DNA from: Methanobacteriota archaeon
Lineage (GTDB): Archaea; Thermoplasmatota; DTKX01; VGTL01
NCBI GenBank assembly: GCA_016874675.1
Contig: VGTL01000017.1
Coordinates: forward strand, 1-45,479
Direction of reading: 5' to 3'
Length of the DNA: 45,479 nt
The position numbers and the translations under genes are program-made. Shown piece after piece: positions 27,493 through 37,600 of this stretch (the stretch's first letter is position 1; every line of letters starts with the position of its first letter). The notes beneath the pieces are model-generated. The model was not told where the DNA came from. It ran no database searches and worked only from the letters and a program-made list of their open reading frames with translations.

Positions 27493-28448
27493 TCAGCCGA
27501 TTTCAATTGCCACCATTTCACTATTCGTCCCCAGTCTCAGCGGCGGCCCCCAGGTCCCCGTGCCGGTCGTCACGAAGAGGTGCTTCCCCTCCCGCTCGTA
27601 GAGCCCGGCGCGGTACCTGACGAGGAGCCTCCCGAACATCGTGAACGGCCAGAGCTGGCCCCCGTGGGTGTGGCCCGACAGGGTGAGGTCGAAGCCCGCC
27701 TTGCGCGCCGCGTCGAAGGCCGGCGGCCCGTGCGACATCAGTATCGAGTACTTCCCGTCGGCCGGGGCCACCTTCGCCACCATCCCCTCCAGGCCCTTCG
27801 TGCTCCAGGCAAAGTCTATGCCCGCCAGGATGATCCCGCCCGCTTCGACCTTCCTCTGGCACAGCGGGACCGCCTCCGTCCGTGAAAGGCGGGCGATGAA
27901 CTCGTCCATCCCGACGTACTCCTCGTGGTTGCCTGGGACGAAGTAGACCGGCGCCCGGAGGTCGTTGAGCGGCGCGAACATGTCGTCCGACAGCCGCCCG
28001 TCTATGAAGTCGCCCGTTTTCAGGACCAGGTCCGGGCTCTCCCGGTTGGCGCGCTCCACGAGGCGATGGAGGTACCCGACCGGGTTGACGGGCCCAAGGT
28101 GCAGGTCGGAGAGCTGGACGATGCGGACCGGCCTTTGGAGGTTTCGCGCGGGCAGCCTCACGGGCCTGCGGCGGACTATTCGGGCGTTGGCCGCCCCGGC
28201 GGCCGCCAGCAACGCGGCGAGCGCGAAGAGGGCCTGCCCGGCCAGCCTGGCGTCGGGTTGTCCGATATCGCCGAAAGGCCCATCCCGGCGATGAAGAGCA
28301 GGGCGGCGGCGACCACGGCGAGCCAGAAGAAGGGGCCCGTCGCCAGCCCGAACATCCAAAACAGGCGCAACATGGCGTAGTACCCCGCCAGCAGGGAGAT
28401 CGTCAGGGCGAACCCCAGGAAAGCGGCGAACTGGGCGTATCTTATCAT
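27493..28448 (-). CDS. Membrane-anchored metallophosphoesterase (YkuE-like), frameshifted
   Basis: The gene starts at ATG 28448 with transmembrane segments (MIRYAQFAAFLGFALTIS, then FFWLAVVAAALLFIAGMG). Near 28255-28257 the frame must shift by one base to continue as a third hydrophobic segment (ALFALAALLAAAG) and a phosphoesterase domain with LSDLHLG, TGDFIDG, VPGNHEE, MSHGPP and LSGHTHGG. The total of 956 nt is one base short of whole codons; one extra C in the CCC run would restore the reading frame. The corrected protein would have 318 residues. The cause may be a sequencing or assembly indel or a real mutation. The ATG overlaps the YjbQ-like gene stop by 4 nt. Family members hydrolyse phosphodiesters near the membrane. 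Confidence 0.75.
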
Positions 28449-28930
28449 CGCGTGCCAACAATCTGCACCAAAAGCTTCCGTTTGCGCGGCCGGACGTCGA
28501 GCTCGATGAAGACGACCTGCTGCCAGGTGCCGGTGGGGATGCGGCCCTCCCGCAGCGGGAGGGTGATGCTGGGGCCGATGAGCGCCGCCCGGACGTGCGA
28601 GCGGCCGTTGCCGTCGTCCCACTTGAGGTGGTGCCGGTACTCGAGCCCCTCCGGGGCCATCCTCCCGATGGCCGCCCTCAGGTCCTCGACGACCCCCTGC
28701 TCGAACTCCAATGTCGTCAGCGCGCCCGTGGCGCCCGGAACGAAGACGTTGACGACCCCGCTAAAGATGCCGGAATCGTCGACGAGCCTCTCCAGCCCGG
28801 CGGTGATGTCCACCATGTCCAGCTCGCCCCTCGAGGCCAGGTCTATGTCGCCGGAGAACACCGCCGCCGGGCACTGGCCGGAAGGCTGCTTTTCGGAAAC
28901 GACGGACCCCCTGTCTGCGCCCTTTCGCAT
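28445..28930 (-). CDS. YjbQ/UPF0047 family protein
   Basis: The 161-residue protein matches the YjbQ family: DMVDITAGLERLVDDSGI, VFVPGATGALTTLEFEQG, the histidine-bearing RHHLKWDDGNGRSHVRAALIG and the C-terminal GTWQQVVFIELDVRPRKR. Bacterial homologues have weak thiamine-phosphate-synthase-like activity; the real role is unclear. The first ~35 residues are atypical, so the true start may be internal, although the ATG at 28930 has a good GGGGGAG upstream. It lies 32 nt after the subtilisin-like gene and overlaps the phosphoesterase start. Confidence 0.85.
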   Translation of the reverse strand: MRKGADRGSVVSEKQPSGQCPAAVFSGDIDLASRGELDMVDITAGLERLVDDSGIFSGVVNVFVPGATGALTTLEFEQGVVEDLRAAIGRMAPEGLEYRHHLKWDDGNGRSHVRAALIGPSITLPLREGRIPTGTWQQVVFIELDVRPRKRKLLVQIVGTR

Positions 28931-28962
28931 CCGCTCCCCCCTTGCGCTCGGCCCCGTCCACC

Positions 28963-30003
28963 TCAGGCGAGCGCGACGTACAGGGCATGGGCCTGCACGA
29001 GGCCGTAGCCGTAGTGCTCGTCGTGGGGCGCGGCCTGGCCCTCCAGCATGAGGGCGGTGTCCATGAGGGCCTGTTTGAATTTAACTATTGCGGTCTCGCC
29101 CTCGTTTTGGCGCGGAAGGTAGCGCGGCAGGGCGTCCAGCACCAGCGCCAGGGCAGACGAGACGAATGCAGCGGCGTGGGAGGTGCCGCTGCCGAAGTCA
29201 TGGCCGGCGCCGGGGATGGCGCACCAGATGTGGACGCCGGGGGACACCACCTCGGGCTTCTTGTCCGGGTCGCTGCGGGGAAGCCGCGGCGGAAGGACCG
29301 AGCCGCCGTTCCTGCCGGCCGAGCTGAAGGGCGCGATGACACCGTCCTTGTCCACCGCGCCGGCGGCCACCACGCTCCACACCGAGGCCGGGCTGGAGAC
29401 GTCGCCGTTGTCGGATTCGCCGTCGTTGTCCGCCGCCGCCACCACGAACGTGCCCCACGCCGCGGCCTCCTTGCAGGCGCGCTCCGTCTCGGTCCCGAGT
29501 ATCGGCAGCCTCCCGCCCCCCAGCGAGAGGGAGATGATGTCCGCCGAGTCGCCGTTCTCGCCGTCGCCGTTGGGGTCGAGGCACCAGCGCACCGCCCGGG
29601 CGACGAGCGAGTCCGCGCTTTTCCCGTCGGCGTCGATGACCTTGGCGACCAGCAATCCCGCGCCGGGAGCGCCCCCGTTCGAGCCGGCGATTATCCCCGC
29701 CATCTGGGTGCCGTGGCCCTCGTCGTCGTAGGGGGCGGCGTTGCCGTTGACCAGGTCGTTCCAGCCGACCAGGCGGACATCCCAGAAATCCGGGTGGGAC
29801 AGGTCTATGCCGGAGTCGACCAGGCCTATCGTGACGTTGGCCCCCCTGAAGCCCAGCCCGTTCATCCGCGCTATCTGGGTCATCTCGTAGGCCCAGTCCG
29901 ACCGGCCCTCGGGTGGCCTCTCGGGGAGGTCGGGCCCGGAGAGGCAGCCGGCCGCCGCCGCAATCACCAGGAGCGACCCCGCCAGGATGCACCTTGCATT
30001 CAC
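28963..30003 (-). CDS. Subtilisin-like serine protease, lipoprotein
   Basis: The 346-residue S8 peptidase has its catalytic triad in order: Asp63 in GLVDSGID, His97 in EGHGTQMAG and Ser in SGTSHAAAF (about residue 283). The N-terminus is a lipoprotein-type signal ending AAAAGC (Cys20), suggesting lipid anchoring outside the membrane. Almost no propeptide is present. The start is GTG at 30003, since the TATA-like GGTAAATC (30027-30034) is at leaderless distance. It heads the operon with the YjbQ-like and phosphoesterase genes and is divergent from the radical SAM gene. Confidence 0.9.
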   Translation of the reverse strand: MNARCILAGSLLVIAAAAGCLSGPDLPERPPEGRSDWAYEMTQIARMNGLGFRGANVTIGLVDSGIDLSHPDFWDVRLVGWNDLVNGNAAPYDDEGHGTQMAGIIAGSNGGAPGAGLLVAKVIDADGKSADSLVARAVRWCLDPNGDGENGDSADIISLSLGGGRLPILGTETERACKEAAAWGTFVVAAADNDGESDNGDVSSPASVWSVVAAGAVDKDGVIAPFSSAGRNGGSVLPPRLPRSDPDKKPEVVSPGVHIWCAIPGAGHDFGSGTSHAAAFVSSALALVLDALPRYLPRQNEGETAIVKFKQALMDTALMLEGQAAPHDEHYGYGLVQAHALYVALA

Positions 30004-30025
30004 GGGTGCGGATATCCCCGTGGCG

Positions 30026-30057
30026 GAGATTTACCTTTTTTGGTGGGGGCTTTATCA
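30026..30057. promoter_or_regulatory. Divergent promoters for the S8 protease and radical SAM genes
   Basis: Reverse-strand GGTAAATCT (30026-30034) is 23-31 nt before the protease GTG. Forward CTTTATCA (30050-30057) is 24-31 nt before the radical SAM ATG at 30081. The two boxes are about 20 nt apart. Confidence 0.5.
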
Positions 30058-30080
30058 GTCCGGAGGGCGTTGGCCGCCCG

Positions 30081-31151
30081 ATGGCCGCGCTGAGGGAGCT
30101 GCCCAGGGGGAGCCGGGTCCGGGGCGCCCTGCCCAGGGGCTGCGTGCTCTGCCAGAGGGGCGCCAAGATGGTGCTCCTCGTGACGGGAAGGTGCGGCGCC
30201 GGGTGCTGGTACTGCCCCCTCTCCGCCGGGAAGGCCGGGCGGGACGTGGTCTTCGCCGACGAGCTCCGGGTCCGGCGGGCCGCGGACATGTTCCTCGAGG
30301 CGCGCCTCATAGACGCCGAGGGCACGGGCGTCACGGGCGGCGACCCGCTGTGCGCCCCCCGGCGGACGCTGTCTCTCATACGCGCGCTCAAGCGGAGGTT
30401 CGGCCGGGAGCATCACATCCATCTCTACACCGCCGGGAATTTCCCGGCGAGCCTGGTGCGCGCCCTCCGGCGCTCCGGGCTCGACGAGATGAGGTTCCAC
30501 CCGGCGCCCCCGCTCTGGGAGCGCTTCGACGGCACGGGGGCGGCGGCACTCCTCCGGGAGGCGGTGGGAAGCGGCATGGCGGCGGGGGCGGAGGTGCCGG
30601 CCATCCCCGGCACGGGGAGGGCGCTCCGATCGCTCGCCCGCTCGCTGGAGAGGGCGGGGGCGGACTTCCTCAACCTCAACGAGCTCGAGTACAGCGAGAC
30701 CAACTTCCGGGAGCTCAACCGGCGGGGCTTTGGGGTGCGCGACGACGTCTCGGCCGGGGTGCGGGGCAGCGAGGGGCTCGCCCGCGGCCTGGTGGAGGGG
30801 CTCGACGGCCGCCTGGCGGTCCATTACTGCTCGTCGGGTTTCAAGGACGGCGTCCAGCTGCGCCGGCGGATAATGCGACGGGCCCGAAACGTCGCCCGGC
30901 CCTTCGAGGTCGTGACCCCCGACGGGACGCTGCTCAAGGGGATCGTCGAGGGCCCGCCGTCGGTGCTTCGCCGGCTCCGCCGGGAGCACCGGGTGCCGGC
31001 GGCCCTCTCGGCCTACGACCGGCGGCGGGGGCGGGCCGAGCTGGCGCCCCGGGTCCTCGAGAGGGTGGCGGGGGCGTTCCCCGGGAAGGCCTTCGTGGTC
31101 GAGGAGTACCCCACCGCCGACGCGCTCGAGGTGGAGCGGCGCTCACTTTGA
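30081..31151 (+). CDS. Radical SAM protein, COG2108-like
   Basis: The 356-residue protein has a radical SAM cluster motif CGAGCWYC (Cys38, Cys42, Cys45) preceded by a CVLC pair (21-24) that may bind zinc or a second cluster. A GTGVTGGDPL segment supplies the SAM-binding glycines. It resembles the archaeal family related to pyruvate-formate-lyase activating enzymes (COG2108), whose substrate is unknown. The ATG at 30081 is chosen on TATA spacing; the open frame continues upstream but that part is antisense to the protease. Its last 9 nt overlap the end of the convergent membrane protein gene. Confidence 0.82.
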   Translation: MAALRELPRGSRVRGALPRGCVLCQRGAKMVLLVTGRCGAGCWYCPLSAGKAGRDVVFADELRVRRAADMFLEARLIDAEGTGVTGGDPLCAPRRTLSLIRALKRRFGREHHIHLYTAGNFPASLVRALRRSGLDEMRFHPAPPLWERFDGTGAAALLREAVGSGMAAGAEVPAIPGTGRALRSLARSLERAGADFLNLNELEYSETNFRELNRRGFGVRDDVSAGVRGSEGLARGLVEGLDGRLAVHYCSSGFKDGVQLRRRIMRRARNVARPFEVVTPDGTLLKGIVEGPPSVLRRLRREHRVPAALSAYDRRRGRAELAPRVLERVAGAFPGKAFVVEEYPTADALEVERRSL

Positions 31152-31643
31152 GGCGTTCCCGGGAGCGGGGGCGGGGCCCCTGCCGGAGACGTAGCCCTCC
31201 ACGTCCAGAACCTCCTGCCTGTAGCACGGGTCCTCGGCCATGAGCTTGCGGATCCAGGTCTCGAAGAACTCGATCTCCCTGCGGACCTCCGGCGGCGGGT
31301 CGGGCTGCTGCCGGGCGACGGCGAGCCACAGCCGGGCCCAGTACACCTCCTTGGGGTACAGCTTGTAATTGGCGTAGGGGTTCCGCTCGGCCATCACGAT
31401 GTTCTGCTCCTTCCAGAAGCGGAGCTTGTCGAACACCAGGCCTATCGTGATGACCCCCAGGAATATGAGAACGAAGAGGGCCAGCATCGGGAGCAGCACG
31501 TTGGACGGGTCCAGATTGAACTTGTCCCTCATGTACGGATAGAAGATGCCCGTCAGCGTGAGGCTCCACATCAGGACACCGATTATCGCCTGGCTCTGCT
31601 GCATGCGCCACATGAGCTCCATGAGACTTTTTTTGATTTTCAT
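31143..31643 (-). CDS. Small two-helix membrane protein of unknown function
   Basis: The 166-residue protein starts with a basic amphipathic stretch (MKIKKSLMELMWRMQQSQ), followed by two transmembrane segments (about 19-35 and 50-70) and a soluble C-terminal half rich in charged and aromatic residues. I recognise no named family. The ATG at 31643 is preferred because upstream in-frame residues are low-complexity. A TTTTTAAAC stretch about 40 nt upstream may be the TATA box. The stretch 31644-31781 otherwise holds only promoters for this gene and the divergent glycosyltransferase. Confidence 0.7.
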   Translation of the reverse strand: MKIKKSLMELMWRMQQSQAIIGVLMWSLTLTGIFYPYMRDKFNLDPSNVLLPMLALFVLIFLGVITIGLVFDKLRFWKEQNIVMAERNPYANYKLYPKEVYWARLWLAVARQQPDPPPEVRREIEFFETWIRKLMAEDPCYRQEVLDVEGYVSGRGPAPAPGNASK

Positions 31644-31781
31644 GGTACACGACCTTCCAGCTGGCCGGTAGGGCGCCCGACGTTTAAAAACTGTTGCAGG
31701 GCGGGCGGCCGGGGAGCGGAACCCGGCCGGCGGGGAGAGCCGCTCCAAACCTATTTATCCGGCCATCATCATGACATCCGG

Positions 31782-33419
31782 ATGAGCGCCAGGCTGGCGG
31801 CGGACCTCCAGACCTACGAGGGGCTGAAAGGGCGGGCCCTGGCCGAGTTCGGGAAGGGGCAGCCGGAGAAGAGCCTGGACTGGTGCCGCGTCGCCGCCGC
31901 GTTCGCCTCCCGGGTGCACATCGGGCTCTGGTACGATGACGCCCTGGAGGGGCTCCTGGGGAGGATCGGGGCGGCCGCCGGAGCCCGGGCAGGGGGGCCC
32001 GCCCCGGGGGCGTCCGGGAACCGGGAGGAGCCCCCTGCCCCCGGTGCCGCCGGCCCCCGCAGGGTGGCCCACATCGCCTCATTCGTGAGCGACATGGGCG
32101 GCCACTCCCGCAACATCGGGCAGATGGTCCGGCTGCTCCAGGACGGGGGGACCGAGCACCGGATATTCGTCACCAACGTGTCCAACAACACCGCGAGCCA
32201 CGACCATTTCCGCCGGGGGCTTACGGGCCTCCGGGCCGACATACTCGAGCTCCCCCCGCGCGGGCGCTACCTGGATAGGACAGCAACGCTGCGCTCCGAG
32301 CTGGAGGGGGGCGGGTTCTCCCTGGCGGTGCTCTTCGTCACGGGCGACGACGTGGTGGCCTTCTCGGCCCTCTCCGGAATGAGACGAAGGCCGTTCACGC
32401 TCTACTACAACCACAACGATATCGACTTCTGGCTGGGCCGCGGCGTCACCGACTTCCTCGTGGACCTGCGCGAGGAGGGCGCCCGGTACTCCCGGGAGCA
32501 CCGCCGGATGGAGAACATATTCGTGCTCCCCCTCACCACGGACTTCTCCCGTCAAAAGCCCGACCGGGCGGCGCTGGGAATCCCCGAAAGCTCCACCCTC
32601 TCCCTGAGCATGGGCAGCTTCTACAAGGTGCTGGGCGACCCCGAGCTCGATTGCCTGGCGACGGTCGGGAACCTCCTGAAGAGGTTCCCGCAGCACCACC
32701 ACATTTTCCTGACAGGGCCGCCGCCGGCCGACATCCGGGAGAGGGTGGCGGCCCTGCCCCTGCCGGAGGACGCGAGGCGCCGGCTCCGTGTCTACGGCCC
32801 GGAGCCCCGCCCGCTGCCTGTCCTCAGCGCGGCCGACCTTCTCATCGAGACCTTCCCGGCGACCGGCGGCATGGTGCGCGTGGAGGCGATGGCCACGGGC
32901 CTTCCGGTGGTCGCTTTCCACAACGCGAGGCACCCGCTGATATCCGACGCGGAGCCGTTCCCCGCCGGCTACCCGTTCATCGCCAGCACCGGCCGGGAGG
33001 TCGAGGAGATGGCCGGGAGGCTCATCCGGGACCGCTCCCTCCGGGAGGACGCCGGGCGGCGGCTGCGGGAGCACTTCGAGGGGACAATCTCTCCCCGTGT
33101 TCTGCAACATCGGCTCAAGGACTTCCTGGACCGCTGCCTCGCCGGCGAGAGGCCCCCCGGGTTCGTGCCCCGACAGCCCGCCCCCACGTACGACGTCGAA
33201 TACGCCAACCGCTGGCGGTTGCGCGACTTCAATCCCCACCGGAGCCTCTTCATCCAGTCGCTCGTGAAGGACTCGGATCTCACCTTCCGCGACCGCCGGG
33301 AGCTCCTCTCCCGGGCGAGGCGGCAGGGCGAGTTCGAGAGGGCCTCCCGGACGGCGGCGTACTTCCTCCTGCTCCTGACCGGGCGGGCGGGCGCGCGCCT
33401 CCTGGGCGTGAACAGGTAG
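31782..33419 (+). CDS. Glycosyltransferase, GT-B fold (GT4-like)
   Basis: The 545-residue protein has an N-terminal domain with IASFVSDMGGHSRNIGQMVRLLQ, a glycine loop typical of GT-B enzymes. Its C-terminal domain includes FLTGPPPADIRERV, RVYGPEPRPLPVLSAADLLIETFP and GGMVRVEAMATGLPVVAFHN, the E(x7)E-like nucleotide-sugar-binding region. Donor and acceptor cannot be deduced. It probably acts in surface glycan or glycoprotein synthesis, given the sugar genes and surface proteins nearby. A TATA box ATTTATCC at 31753-31760 fits a leaderless ATG start. Residues 60-95 are a disordered Gly/Pro/Ala linker. The stop is TAG. Confidence 0.82.
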   Translation: MSARLAADLQTYEGLKGRALAEFGKGQPEKSLDWCRVAAAFASRVHIGLWYDDALEGLLGRIGAAAGARAGGPAPGASGNREEPPAPGAAGPRRVAHIASFVSDMGGHSRNIGQMVRLLQDGGTEHRIFVTNVSNNTASHDHFRRGLTGLRADILELPPRGRYLDRTATLRSELEGGGFSLAVLFVTGDDVVAFSALSGMRRRPFTLYYNHNDIDFWLGRGVTDFLVDLREEGARYSREHRRMENIFVLPLTTDFSRQKPDRAALGIPESSTLSLSMGSFYKVLGDPELDCLATVGNLLKRFPQHHHIFLTGPPPADIRERVAALPLPEDARRRLRVYGPEPRPLPVLSAADLLIETFPATGGMVRVEAMATGLPVVAFHNARHPLISDAEPFPAGYPFIASTGREVEEMAGRLIRDRSLREDAGRRLREHFEGTISPRVLQHRLKDFLDRCLAGERPPGFVPRQPAPTYDVEYANRWRLRDFNPHRSLFIQSLVKDSDLTFRDRRELLSRARRQGEFERASRTAAYFLLLLTGRAGARLLGVNR

Positions 33420-33422
33420 GCC

Positions 33423-34613
33423 CTACCGGCCCTCGGGGCCGCCGGCCAGGTCCATGAGCTTTCGCAGCCGCTCGGCCTCGATGCCCGCCGGCAGCATCTC
33501 CGGTTGCGTCCGCACCAGCCCCGAGATCTGCTCGAGAAACTCAGGCGAGGCGGGGTCGGCGCGGTACCAGCCGCCGCGCAGCCACACCACGACCGAGCCG
33601 TCGGAGGCGACCCCCCGGTCCGCCGCCAGGAACTCGTCGATGAGCCGCTCCAGGGGGATTCCCCAGAGCGTGGACGGAATCCCCAGCGGCAGGCTGCGGA
33701 TCGATTCGGCGAGGCGCCGGCGGTCGGGGACCGGGAGCCTTATCGTGTACTTCTCGCCCACCCGCCTGGCCAGGGCCCGCAGCCCCGACTCCATCTGGCC
33801 CAGGTTGGCCGGGTCGTTGCGCAGCGCCCGCAGCCGGGCCGCCTCGTCGTCGAATCCGAGCCCCTCGAGATGTTCGAGCTCCGCCTCCAGCCGCTCCAGT
33901 TCCGCAAGGCCGGTCTCGTACTCGTCGAACGCGCGGACGAGGGTGGCCCAGTCCTTGTGAAGGGCCTCCTTGAGACGGTCTATCCGGAGGCCGCTCCTGT
34001 ACCACTCGCGCATCTTTCGCTCGCAGTCTTGGACGTCGGGCTCCGGCCGGTCGGCGCCGCCGGGCTTCCCGGCCGGGGCGGCGGGAGCCACCGGGGCGGG
34101 GCCGGGCGCGGGAGTCGCATCGGCCGCGGAGGGCGGGGCGGCGACCGCCGGCGGCCGGGGCCCCAGGACGGACTGGAGCCTCTCGCGGAAGCGGTCGGGC
34201 AGCGACCGCTGCCGCCCGTCCCAGCCGCCCAGCTCCGGGAACTCCTTTTCGATCTCGCGGACGTTGCGGTGGAACTCCTTGTAGTGGGCGCGGACCACGG
34301 GGCCGTCGAAGGCCTTGGCGAGCACGGCGCTGCCCGAGGGCTCGATCAGTATCGAGACGTCCCCAAGCCTCGTGAGGTAGATGTTGCCGTCCTCCAGCAG
34401 TGACCGGGCTTCGATGAAGTCGTAGATGGCCGGGAGCAGCTCGTCCAGGTCCAACGAGGGCTCCGGGGCGAGCGCCACGTTGATTATGAACCGGGTGCCC
34501 CGGGACACCACGAAGAAGTACTGGGGCCGCCCGGCCGGGGCGGGCGGGCCCGCAAGCCCGCCCAGGGCGTCGTCGACGATTGCCTTGGTCCTGCGGGTGA
34601 ACTCCGGGTCCAT
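33423..34613 (-). CDS. Unrecognised coiled-coil protein
   Basis: The 396-residue soluble protein has an N-terminal alpha/beta part (YFFVVSRGTRFIINVALAPEP, then YLTRLGDVSILIEPSGSAVLA), an Ala/Pro-rich linker at about 150-195, a coiled-coil stretch (ETGLAELERLEAELEHLEGLG) and a C-terminal domain with TLWGIPLERLIDEFLA. I recognise no family and suggest no function. A TATA-like GATAAG 25-33 nt upstream fits the ATG at 34613. It converges closely (3 nt) with the glycosyltransferase gene and is downstream of the giant surface protein on the same strand. Confidence 0.75.
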   Translation of the reverse strand: MDPEFTRRTKAIVDDALGGLAGPPAPAGRPQYFFVVSRGTRFIINVALAPEPSLDLDELLPAIYDFIEARSLLEDGNIYLTRLGDVSILIEPSGSAVLAKAFDGPVVRAHYKEFHRNVREIEKEFPELGGWDGRQRSLPDRFRERLQSVLGPRPPAVAAPPSAADATPAPGPAPVAPAAPAGKPGGADRPEPDVQDCERKMREWYRSGLRIDRLKEALHKDWATLVRAFDEYETGLAELERLEAELEHLEGLGFDDEAARLRALRNDPANLGQMESGLRALARRVGEKYTIRLPVPDRRRLAESIRSLPLGIPSTLWGIPLERLIDEFLAADRGVASDGSVVVWLRGGWYRADPASPEFLEQISGLVRTQPEMLPAGIEAERLRKLMDLAGGPEGR

Positions 34614-34674
34614 CGTTCGCTCGTATCCGCCAGCCGGTTCTTATCGTTTGCGGGCGGGGCCCGCCGGAGGCGGT

Positions 34675-37600
34675 CTAGTCCTCCGGGCCGTCCTCCAGGT
34701 CCTCGGCGCTCACGCTGGATACGACCTCCATCCGGCCGGACGGCCCCCTCCCGGAGGCCCCGTCGGACTCCTCGGTGGCCGGTGCACCGGGGCCTGCCTC
34801 CGGGCCGCCGGCATCCGCCTCCGGGCCGCCGGGGCCCGCCTCCCGGTCCCCGCCCTCGCCCCCGGGCAGAGGGGCTTCCGGCTCGGGCTCCCCCGCCCGC
34901 CTTCTCCGCCCCATCATGTAGACACCGGAGGTGGCGAGCGCCGCGAGGGCCACGATCACCACGATAATATAAGGCGCCCCCTCGACGGAAAGGAGGGACC
35001 CGCCCGGGGAGGCAGGCGCGCTCCTGGTCCGGAACGTCTGGTCGGGACCGGCGGACGGCCCGTTCCCGGAGGCGTCCGTCGCCTTGACGCTGAAATGGTA
35101 GGTGGTCCCGGCCGCCAGGCCGGGTATGGTTATCCGGTGGACGGTCCGGTACTGCGGCGAGGCCGCCGTCTTCCCGTAGGCGTCGGTCGTCCCGTACTCG
35201 AGAAGGACCGCGCCCGGCTCGTCGAGCACGACCTCGACAGTGACATTGTCCGTCCCGGCCAAAAGAACGCGGCATTCGCGAATCGACGGCGGGGCTGCGT
35301 CCCCGACCGTCGCGGTGGTGAATGTCAGGTCCCCGCTGAACGACGGGCCGTTGCCGGAGGCGTCCGTCCCGCCCACGCGGAAGTGGTACTCCCGGCCGGG
35401 GAGCAGGCCGGTGAGCAGCACGACGTGGGATACCTCCAGCCGCCCGGAGCTCAGGACGCGCGTGTAGTTCGAATCCGGCCCGCACTCCAGCCGGCTGTCG
35501 GCGGGCTCGTCCGTGGTCCAGCTCACCACCGCCAGCGTATCCGTCACGCCGGTCACGGAGACCCCGCTGATCACCGGCGGCGCGGTGTCCGGCGAGGAGA
35601 GCGTGGCGAACGTCAGGAGCCCGCTCTGGCCGGGGCCGTTGCCGGAGGGGTCGGTGGACCCGGCCCTGAAGTAGTACACCGTCGAGGCTGCCAGGCCGAC
35701 CAGTAGCACCGAGTGCGACTGCACGAGGGTCGGGTCGGCGGCGCGCGTGCCGAGCTCCCTCCCGGTCCCGTACTCGACCGCGCTGTCGGCCGGCTCGTCG
35801 GTGTCCCAGAGCACGAGGGCGGTCCGGTCCGAGAGGGCCGCCACCCGGACGTTCGAGACCACCGGGGCCCGGCGGTCCTCCCGCTTCTGGGTCCGGAACG
35901 CCACATCGGGCGAGAAGGAGGGCCCGTTGCCGTAGAGGTCCCGCCCGCTGATGCGCAGGTGGTACTCGGTGGCGGCCTGGAGCCCTGTGAGGGTCAGGCT
36001 GTGCTGCGTGGAGTAGGCGGCGTCGGAGAGCGAGCGCCCGTAGGCGGTGGAGGTGCCGTACTCCACGAGGCCGTCCGAGGGCTCGTCGGTGGTCCAGGTG
36101 ACCACGGCGATGGTCTGGGCCACGCCCGAGACCTGCACCACGCCGATGGTCGGCCGGGTGGTGTCCAGAAGGATCGTGTCGCTCGCAGGCCCGGCGACGT
36201 TCCCGGCCCGGTCGCGCACGCGGAAGTGGACGATCCGCGTCCCGTCGCCGGGCGAGAAGGTGAAGGTCGAGGCGCCCGAGTAGGGCATCCATCCGGTCCA
36301 GAGCGCGCCGTCCTCGCTGAAGGCCATCTCCCCGACCCCCGAGGCGGGGTCCGGGTCCAGGGCCACAAGATACAGCGCCACCGTGGCGTTGGTCGCATAG
36401 GCGGCACCGCCGGCGATGGTCACCGAGAGCGAGACCGGGCGCACCGTGTCGAGCAGGATGCCGTCGCTTCCCGCGCTCCCGACGTTGCCGACGCGGTCCC
36501 GGACCTTGACATAGACGGTCTTCGTGCCGTCGGCCCCGGAGAGCGTCCAGGCGCGCGTGGAGTTGAAAGGCTCCCAGGCCTCGTAGGAGAGGCCGTCGCG
36601 GCCCAGGGCCATCTCGGAGAGCCCCGAGCCCGGTTCGGCGTCCGAGGCCTGTATCGAGAGCTCCACGTCCGTGCGGTTGGTCCACTCGATCCCGGAGTTT
36701 ATGGTCACGGCGACGCCCGAGGGCGCCATGGTGTCCAGCACGATGGTGGCTTCGGCCGCGGGGCAGGCGTTCTCCACCCGGTCGCGCAGATGGACCCGGA
36801 CGGTCCTCGTACCGTCGCTCCCGGCCAGCGTGATCCCCCAGCTGCCGGCGTGCTGCTCCCAGGGGGACCACTCCCCGTCGTCCACCCGGTGGCGCCGCTG
36901 GTGCAGGCCCGAGCCGGGCGACGGGTCGGACGCCGAGAGCGATATCCGCACGTTGGGGCTCGCCGTGAAGGGCGCGCCCGAGTCTATGCTCAGGTTGGCA
37001 ACGATTGGCGGCGCGGTGTCTATGAAGTAGGGGCCGCGGTGGACCGCCCCGGTCGCCCAGTTGCCGGCTGTGTCCCTCGTCCGGATGTGGAAGTACCAGC
37101 CGTCGCCGTCCGCGAGCGGCGCGCTCGCGGCGCTCAGGGTGTCCGCCCCGTCCGTCACGACCTCGGCGGGCAGGCTGTCGGCCGAATTGTCCCAAAGCAG
37201 GGCGTAGCCCTCAACGCCGCTGATGGAGGCGTCCGCCGCCGACCAGTTCATCTCCACGGTGTTGCGGGCGCTCCAGACCTGCGCCCTGTGGGAGCGGCTC
37301 TCGACCACGAGCGGGTTCTTTGGAGGGCTGGAGTCTATCCAGAACGGCCCGAGCGTGGCGGCGTCCGTCGCCCAGTTCCCGGCGCGGTCGAGGGCCCGGA
37401 TGTGGAAGTAGATCGCGTCGCTGTCGGGCATCGGCGGGCTCGTGGCCGAGGCGGCCTCGGCGCCCAGGTCCATCGTCGCGTCCGGGATGGTGCCCGGGCT
37501 CGTGTCCCAGACGATGGAGAACCCCGCGTAGCCGCTGAGGCGGCCGCCGCCGTCGGCGACGGACCAGGCGACGTCGATGGTGGGGTCGTTGGACCAGGTC

